NCBI GenBank assembly: GCA_029933395.1 | Contig: JAOZOG010000025.1 | Location: 7,283-17,811 of the forward strand | Direction of reading: 5' to 3' | DNA length: 10,529 nt | From: Sulfurovaceae bacterium | GTDB taxonomy: Bacteria; Campylobacterota; Campylobacteria; Campylobacterales; Sulfurovaceae | Part shown: one piece after another, positions 6,905-10,529 of the stretch | Layout: every line of letters starts with the position of its first letter | Position numbering within the stretch: position 1 is the stretch's first letter | Program-made: the position numbers and the translations under genes | The notes under the pieces: generated by a model | The model's database searches: none | The model's input: the letters and a program-made list of their open reading frames with translations, nothing else | Told to the model about the DNA's origin: nothing

Positions 6905-7150
6905 TCATTGCATATGTTCGGCGAAATAGTCCGCCATATTGGCCACTGTATCCACTTTGGCATAGTCAGACTCGGGGACTTCCACCCCCAACTTGTCGTT
7001 CAGCTCCGTCAGCAGATTCAGAAAGTCATAGGAGTCGATCTCCAGTGAACGCTGAATGTTGTCATCTTCAGGGATCTCTTCTCCCTCAAGTTCCGGTGCG
7101 ATCTCGTAGATCGTCTCTTTGATCGTGGTTTTTATCTCTTCTTTCGTCAT
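6905..7150 (-). CDS. Stand-alone acyl carrier protein
   Basis: An 81-residue acidic carrier protein. The phosphopantetheine attachment site is Ser40 in LEIDSYDFLNLL, the counterpart of the DSL motif of AcpP; helices before and after it (residues ~4-17 and ~40-54) and the third helix (DTVANMADYF) fit the ACP fold. The DSYDF context differs from the DSLD of the fatty-acid AcpP, so this is probably a dedicated carrier rather than the main fatty-acid ACP. The ATG overlaps the E2 stop as ATGA (7147-7150) and is preceded by a strong GGAGGAG ribosome binding site within the E2 end, so its translation is coupled to that of the pyruvate dehydrogenase E2. Its cargo and partner enzymes are not visible. 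Confidence 0.92.
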   Translation of the reverse strand: MTKEEIKTTIKETIYEIAPELEGEEIPEDDNIQRSLEIDSYDFLNLLTELNDKLGVEVPESDYAKVDTVANMADYFAEHMQ

Positions 7151-8322
7151 AATAGCTCCTCCGGTTTTTGCAGCAGTTGATTGAGTTTGTCCAAAAAGAG
7201 TGCGCCGGTCCGTCCGTCGGTGGCACGGTGGTCACCGGCCAGGGTCGCCTGCATCACTTTTCGGATCGCCAGGGCATCGCCTTCGACCCACGGTGCATCG
7301 ACGATACGGCCCAGTCCGACCAGTGCCACCTGCGGGGGATAGATCACGCCATAGACCCGCTCGACACCCAGATCGCCGAGATTGGTGATGACGATCGTCT
7401 GTTTTGTCATTTCGGAACCGCGAAGCTTGCCTGAGCGGGTGCGGGTGATGAGATCACGGAATGCCGCCATCGTCTCATCGAGATTTTTCTCCTGCGCGTC
7501 GATCAGAGCAGGGGTGATCAGGCCGCCTTTTCTCAGGGCGATTGCGATACCGGGATGGATCGCATCACTGACCTGCAGGGCGTCATCTTTCCAGAAGCCG
7601 TTGAGCTCCGGTACCGCCTGCAGGGCTTTGACCACAGCACGGATCACCAAAGCTGCGGGAAGAATGCGCTCTTTGATGCTGCGTTTGCTGTTTTCTGCTT
7701 CCAGCCAACTTAGCGCCGGTGTCATATTGATCGAGGTCGAGAGGTAGTAGTGGGGGATTTCAGCATTGGAGCGGCTCATCGCTTTGGCGATCGCCTGTCT
7801 CATCCCGTCGGGTTTCGCCGGTTGTGCTGCTTTCGCTGCAGCCGCTTCGACATCTCTGAGGCCGATCTTTCTCTTGATCGTGGAGGCAAGTTTCTCCAAG
7901 TCGACACCCAGCTCCCGTGCTCTCTTGCGTGCCACCGGAGTGACCCGGATTCTCCTTTCGGCCTCCTCCTCCATCTTCTCTTCAGGTGCAGATGCTTCTT
8001 CGGGTGTTTCACTTGCAGGCGTTTCCTCTTTCAGTGCAGTGCCCTGCAGCGCTTCCAGCTCTTTTAGCAGATCTTCGGAGTTCTCTTTTTCTGTCCGGAT
8101 CAGTGCCAGGGGGGCGCCCACGGGCGTTTCTGTTCCTGGTTTGACCAGAATTTTGTCGACGACTCCATCTTCGAAGACTTCGATCTCGATCACCCCTTTG
8201 CTGGTCTCCACTTCGGCGATGACCTGATCCTTTTTGACCCGGTCACCCTCCTTGACCTTCCACTCCATCAATCTGCCTGACTCCATATCGGCGCCGAGGC
8301 TCGGCATCTTGAAAATACTCAT
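7147..8322 (-). CDS. pdhC: 2-oxoacid dehydrogenase E2 acyltransferase (pyruvate dehydrogenase type)
   Basis: A 391-residue dihydrolipoamide acyltransferase, the core of a pyruvate dehydrogenase-type complex. It transfers the acetyl group from lipoyl-lysine to CoA. A single lipoyl domain (residues 1-~78) carries Lys42 in VETSKGVIE. A charged, Ala/Pro/Glu-rich linker (~80-122) leads to an E1/E3-binding domain (VTPVARKRARELGVDL, ~126-155). The catalytic domain (~170-391) has the active-site motif HRATDG (His365, Asp369). Length is normal for a one-lipoyl E2. It overlaps E1-beta upstream and the carrier protein downstream, each by ATGA, so the three are coupled. The acyl group could be other than acetyl; the E1 subunits favour pyruvate. 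The gene symbol follows pdhA and pdhB naming and is a convenience. Confidence 0.93.
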   Translation of the reverse strand: MSIFKMPSLGADMESGRLMEWKVKEGDRVKKDQVIAEVETSKGVIEIEVFEDGVVDKILVKPGTETPVGAPLALIRTEKENSEDLLKELEALQGTALKEETPASETPEEASAPEEKMEEEAERRIRVTPVARKRARELGVDLEKLASTIKRKIGLRDVEAAAAKAAQPAKPDGMRQAIAKAMSRSNAEIPHYYLSTSINMTPALSWLEAENSKRSIKERILPAALVIRAVVKALQAVPELNGFWKDDALQVSDAIHPGIAIALRKGGLITPALIDAQEKNLDETMAAFRDLITRTRSGKLRGSEMTKQTIVITNLGDLGVERVYGVIYPPQVALVGLGRIVDAPWVEGDALAIRKVMQATLAGDHRATDGRTGALFLDKLNQLLQKPEELL

Positions 8323-9302
8323 GCGTCCTCCATCACTTTGTGTGCCATGGCGACGATCTTGGCAGGGTTGGGCAGGGCTGCCTCCTCCAGATGCCTGGCA
8401 TAGGGGATCGGTACCTCCATCGTACAGACACGCCCCATCGGCGCATCCAATTCGTAGAAGGCCTGCTCATTGATACGGGCCATAATCTCTGCGGAGATAC
8501 TGCCGGATTTCCACCCCTCATCGACGATCATCACACGATGGGTTTTTTTGACCGAAGCCATGATCGTCTCATCATCCAGTGGCCGCAGGGAGCGCAGGTC
8601 GATCACTTCGGCATCGATACCCTCCTTCTCCAGGGTTTCTGCCGCTTCCAGTGCCTTGAAAAGATTGATACCGTAAGCCAGGATCGTGATATCTTTCCCC
8701 TCTTTTTCTACTTTTGCTTTACCGATCGGCAGTGGCTTCAAGGTAATATCGAGCGTGCCTTTGGCATTGTAGAGCAGGGCATTTTCGAAGATCAGTACGG
8801 GGTCGGGGTCTGCCAGTGCCAGTCCGATCATATCGTGTGCATCCTGTACCGTGGCGGGGGTAAGGACTTTGAGTCCGGGGATATGGGCATACCATCCCTC
8901 CAGACTGTGGGAGTGCTGTGCCGCGAGCTGCTTGCCTGCTCCTGTCGCCATACGGATGACGATCGGGACATTGATCTGTCCGGCGGACATGTGCTGCAGT
9001 GTGGCAGCATTGTTCATGATCTGATCGAGTGCCAGGAGACTGAAGTTGACCGTCATGATCTCGATGATGGGGCGCATCCCGTTCATCGCCGCACCGATCC
9101 CTGCACCGGTAAAACCTGATTCGCAGAGTGGTGTATCGACGATACGTTCCGGGCCGAACTCTTCGAGCAGTCCCATACTGACAGCATAGCTGCCCCCGTA
9201 ACGGCCGACATCCTCACCGGCGAGAAATACCCGCTCATCCTCCTGCATCGCAGTTCGGATCGCTTCACGCATCGCTTCGCGATAGGTTGTTTCACTGCTC
9301 AT
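8319..9302 (-). CDS. pdhB: Pyruvate dehydrogenase-type E1 component, beta subunit
   Basis: A 327-residue thiamine-diphosphate-dependent E1-beta subunit, partner of the alpha subunit encoded just upstream. Visible signatures are AGEDVGRYGG (residues 28-37), the cofactor-activating glutamate in DTPLCESGFTGAGIG (Glu61), AAQHSHSLEGWYAH (His130, His132), PGLKVLTPATVQDA and FENALLYN. The transketolase C-terminal domain (~200-327) ends with a typical IPYARHLEEAALP. The start is the ATG at 9302-9300, which overlaps the E1-alpha stop as ATGA and has GGAGG ahead. A much longer frame to 9572 would add 90 arginine-rich residues that only mirror E1-alpha and is rejected. An acetoin or branched-chain oxoacid substrate is an alternative, but less likely. 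Confidence 0.94.
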   Translation of the reverse strand: MSSETTYREAMREAIRTAMQEDERVFLAGEDVGRYGGSYAVSMGLLEEFGPERIVDTPLCESGFTGAGIGAAMNGMRPIIEIMTVNFSLLALDQIMNNAATLQHMSAGQINVPIVIRMATGAGKQLAAQHSHSLEGWYAHIPGLKVLTPATVQDAHDMIGLALADPDPVLIFENALLYNAKGTLDITLKPLPIGKAKVEKEGKDITILAYGINLFKALEAAETLEKEGIDAEVIDLRSLRPLDDETIMASVKKTHRVMIVDEGWKSGSISAEIMARINEQAFYELDAPMGRVCTMEVPIPYARHLEEAALPNPAKIVAMAHKVMEDA

Positions 9303-10279
9303 GATGCTACCTCCGGTGAATAGACATATTTTTCCAGATCCGCTATATCTTCCCAGGTGCCGTTCTCGGCGAATGCAACGGCATCTTCGATCACTGCCTC
9401 TACCTCTTTCTCGATCGTATCGGCATCGATCTGCGACCAGAGCCCGGCCTCTTCCAACTTCTTCCGGAAAGTGACCAGCGGCCCCTTCTCTCTCCACTTC
9501 TCTACCTCTTTCTTGTCGCGATAGAGTTCTGCATCGAACATCGAGTGGGCACGGAAACGGTAGGTCAGGCACTCCAGGAAGACCGGCCCTTTGCCGGAGT
9601 GGATATGCTTGAGTGCTTTTTCTGTAGCATCTGCAACGGCGATGACGTCCATCCCGTCGATCTGATGGGATGTAATATTGTAGCTTTTGGCTTTGTGGGC
9701 GATGTTGGTTTCGGATTCGGCATATTTCAGGGCCGTCCCCATACCGTAGAGGTTGTTTTCGCAGACAAAAAGGACGGGAAGCTGCCAGAGTGCGGCGAGG
9801 TTGAGCGCTTCGTGGAACTCTCCCTCTGCGACCGCTCCATCTCCGAAGAAGCAGACCGTAACCCGGTCACGATTCAGCCGCCTGTCCGCCAGTGCCATTC
9901 CGACTGCCAGCGGCAGGCCGCCCCCGACGATCGCATAGCCGCCATAGAAACGTTTGCTGACATCGAAGAGGTGCATCGACCCGCCGCGTCCGTGTGAAAT
10001 CCCCTCTGCCTTTCCGTAGAGTTCCGCCATCACTCTGTCGGCTGGAATACCGCGGACCAGTGCGTGGCCATGCTCGCGATAGGTGGCGACGATGGCGTCT
10101 TCCTCGTCAAGGGTGCGGATAACACCGGTCGCCACCGCCTCTTCGCCGATATAGAGGTGTAGAAATCCGCGGATCTTCTCGGCACTGTAGAGTTCGACAC
10201 ACTTCTCTTCGAAGCGCCGGATCAGAAGCATCTGGTGGTAATAATCTTTTGCCCGGTCCACATTCAGTTTGAGACTCAT
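9299..10279 (-). CDS. pdhA: Pyruvate dehydrogenase-type E1 component, alpha subunit
   Basis: A 326-residue E1-alpha subunit; with E1-beta it decarboxylates a 2-oxoacid and reductively acylates the lipoyl group of E2. Signatures include MLLIRRFEEKC, the YREHGHALVRG block (His70), HGRGGSMHLFD (96-106), GGYAIVGGGLPLAVG, and the thiamine-diphosphate/Mg motif GDGAVAEGEFHEALN (146-160) completed by Asn175-Asn176. The loop YRFRAHSMFDAELYR (240-254) resembles the pyruvate-specific E1-alpha loop, so pyruvate is the favoured substrate over acetoin. The ATG follows a strong AAAGGAG, 11 bases after the acetyl-CoA synthetase stop. The stop overlaps the E1-beta start by 4 bases. The protein is complete and of normal length. 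Confidence 0.94.
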   Translation of the reverse strand: MSLKLNVDRAKDYYHQMLLIRRFEEKCVELYSAEKIRGFLHLYIGEEAVATGVIRTLDEEDAIVATYREHGHALVRGIPADRVMAELYGKAEGISHGRGGSMHLFDVSKRFYGGYAIVGGGLPLAVGMALADRRLNRDRVTVCFFGDGAVAEGEFHEALNLAALWQLPVLFVCENNLYGMGTALKYAESETNIAHKAKSYNITSHQIDGMDVIAVADATEKALKHIHSGKGPVFLECLTYRFRAHSMFDAELYRDKKEVEKWREKGPLVTFRKKLEEAGLWSQIDADTIEKEVEAVIEDAVAFAENGTWEDIADLEKYVYSPEVAS

Positions 10280-10290
10280 TCTTTCTCCTT

Positions 10291-10529
10291 TTACTTTTCC
10301 AGTGTCGAAGTATCGCCCTCGGGCAATCCCAGCTCTCTGGCTTTCAGCAGCCGGCGCATGATCTTGCCGCTGCGGGTCTTGGGCAGGTTCTCCTGAAATT
10401 CGATCTCTTTGGGGGCGACAGCCGCTCCCAGCTTTTTGCGCCCAAAACCGATCAATTCACGTTTGAGTTTGTCGGTCGGCTCATAGCCGCTCTTGAGCGA
10501 GACGAAGGCTTTGACGATCTGGCCGATCA
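10291..10529 (-). CDS. acsA: Acetyl-CoA synthetase (AMP-forming), C-terminal end only
   Basis: The last 78 residues of an adenylate-forming ligase, cut by the right edge of the window. It begins GQIVKAFVSLKSGYEP, continues LGAAVAPKEIEF, and has the invariant LPKTRSGKIMRRLLKA block. The Lys of SGK (codon 10363-10365) is the catalytic lysine that is reversibly acetylated in this family. The tail ELGLPEGDTSTLE is typical of acetate-CoA ligases. The enzyme makes acetyl-CoA from acetate, ATP and CoA. It stops 11 bases before E1-alpha on the same strand, which suggests a shared transcript. A related short-chain acyl-CoA synthetase cannot be fully excluded because the rest of the gene is outside the window. 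Confidence 0.88.
   Translation of the reverse strand, partial: IGQIVKAFVSLKSGYEPTDKLKRELIGFGRKKLGAAVAPKEIEFQENLPKTRSGKIMRRLLKARELGLPEGDTSTLEK

Noticed and set aside
6311..7048. 245-residue + strand frame opposite the methyltransferase and ACP genes
   Set aside because: It is an antisense shadow over two well-supported genes, rich in His, Asp and Gly as expected from reversed codons, with no coherent fold signature.
8340..9119. 259-residue + strand frame opposite E1-beta
   Set aside because: It is antisense to a strongly conserved E1-beta gene, and its His/Asp/Gly/Cys-rich composition is typical of shadow frames.
9303..9572. 90-residue N-terminal extension of E1-beta in the same frame
   Set aside because: It is arginine- and cysteine-rich, lies entirely over E1-alpha coding sequence, and has no domain match. 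The ATG at 9302 aligns with the family start and has GGAGG ahead and an ATGA overlap.

Overview
The window looks like chromosomal DNA from a member of the Campylobacterota (Epsilonproteobacteria), probably an environmental, Sulfurovum-like genus rather than Campylobacter or Helicobacter. The evidence is the + strand block (3' end of a gene that is probably proS) - fxsA - periplasmic thiol:disulfide protein - hemC, which resembles the remembered hemA-proS-(fxsA)-hemC neighbourhoods of Campylobacter and Helicobacter. The genus is a guess. Genes are packed tightly, with many 4-base ATGA overlaps. No stretch longer than about 90 bases lacks a gene. I saw no tRNA, rRNA, insertion sequence or CRISPR array.

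Left part (1-2217, + strand): a housekeeping operon with the last codons of an upstream gene, the FxsA-family membrane protein, a secreted DsbC/DsbG-like protein with a CPFC active site, and porphobilinogen deaminase (HemC, haem synthesis). Next (2218-2816, + strand) is an intact YefM-YoeB toxin-antitoxin module. It has its own leader holding a 28-base palindromic operator whose two GTAC-core half-operators lie 12 bp apart.

The rest (2824-10529) is all on the - strand. In transcription order it holds the 3' end of an AMP-forming acetyl-CoA synthetase, then pyruvate dehydrogenase-type E1-alpha, E1-beta and E2 (single lipoyl domain), a stand-alone acyl carrier protein, a SAM-dependent methyltransferase, a DUF434 protein with a probable PIN/NYN-like nuclease domain, and a metallo-beta-lactamase-fold hydrolase. 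A separately promoted dCache sensor histidine kinase follows, ending tail-to-tail with yoeB. From E1-alpha to the hydrolase, successive genes overlap by 4 to 20 bases or are separated by 6 bases, so they are very likely one translationally coupled operon.

Biochemically, acetyl-CoA synthetase and the E1/E2 complex both make acetyl-CoA, from acetate and from pyruvate. The most interesting point is that a carrier protein is translationally coupled to E2, followed by three enzymes with no obvious link to pyruvate oxidation. No E3 (dihydrolipoamide dehydrogenase) is in the window. Function calls for the core families are firm; the physiological link among the downstream genes is inference.
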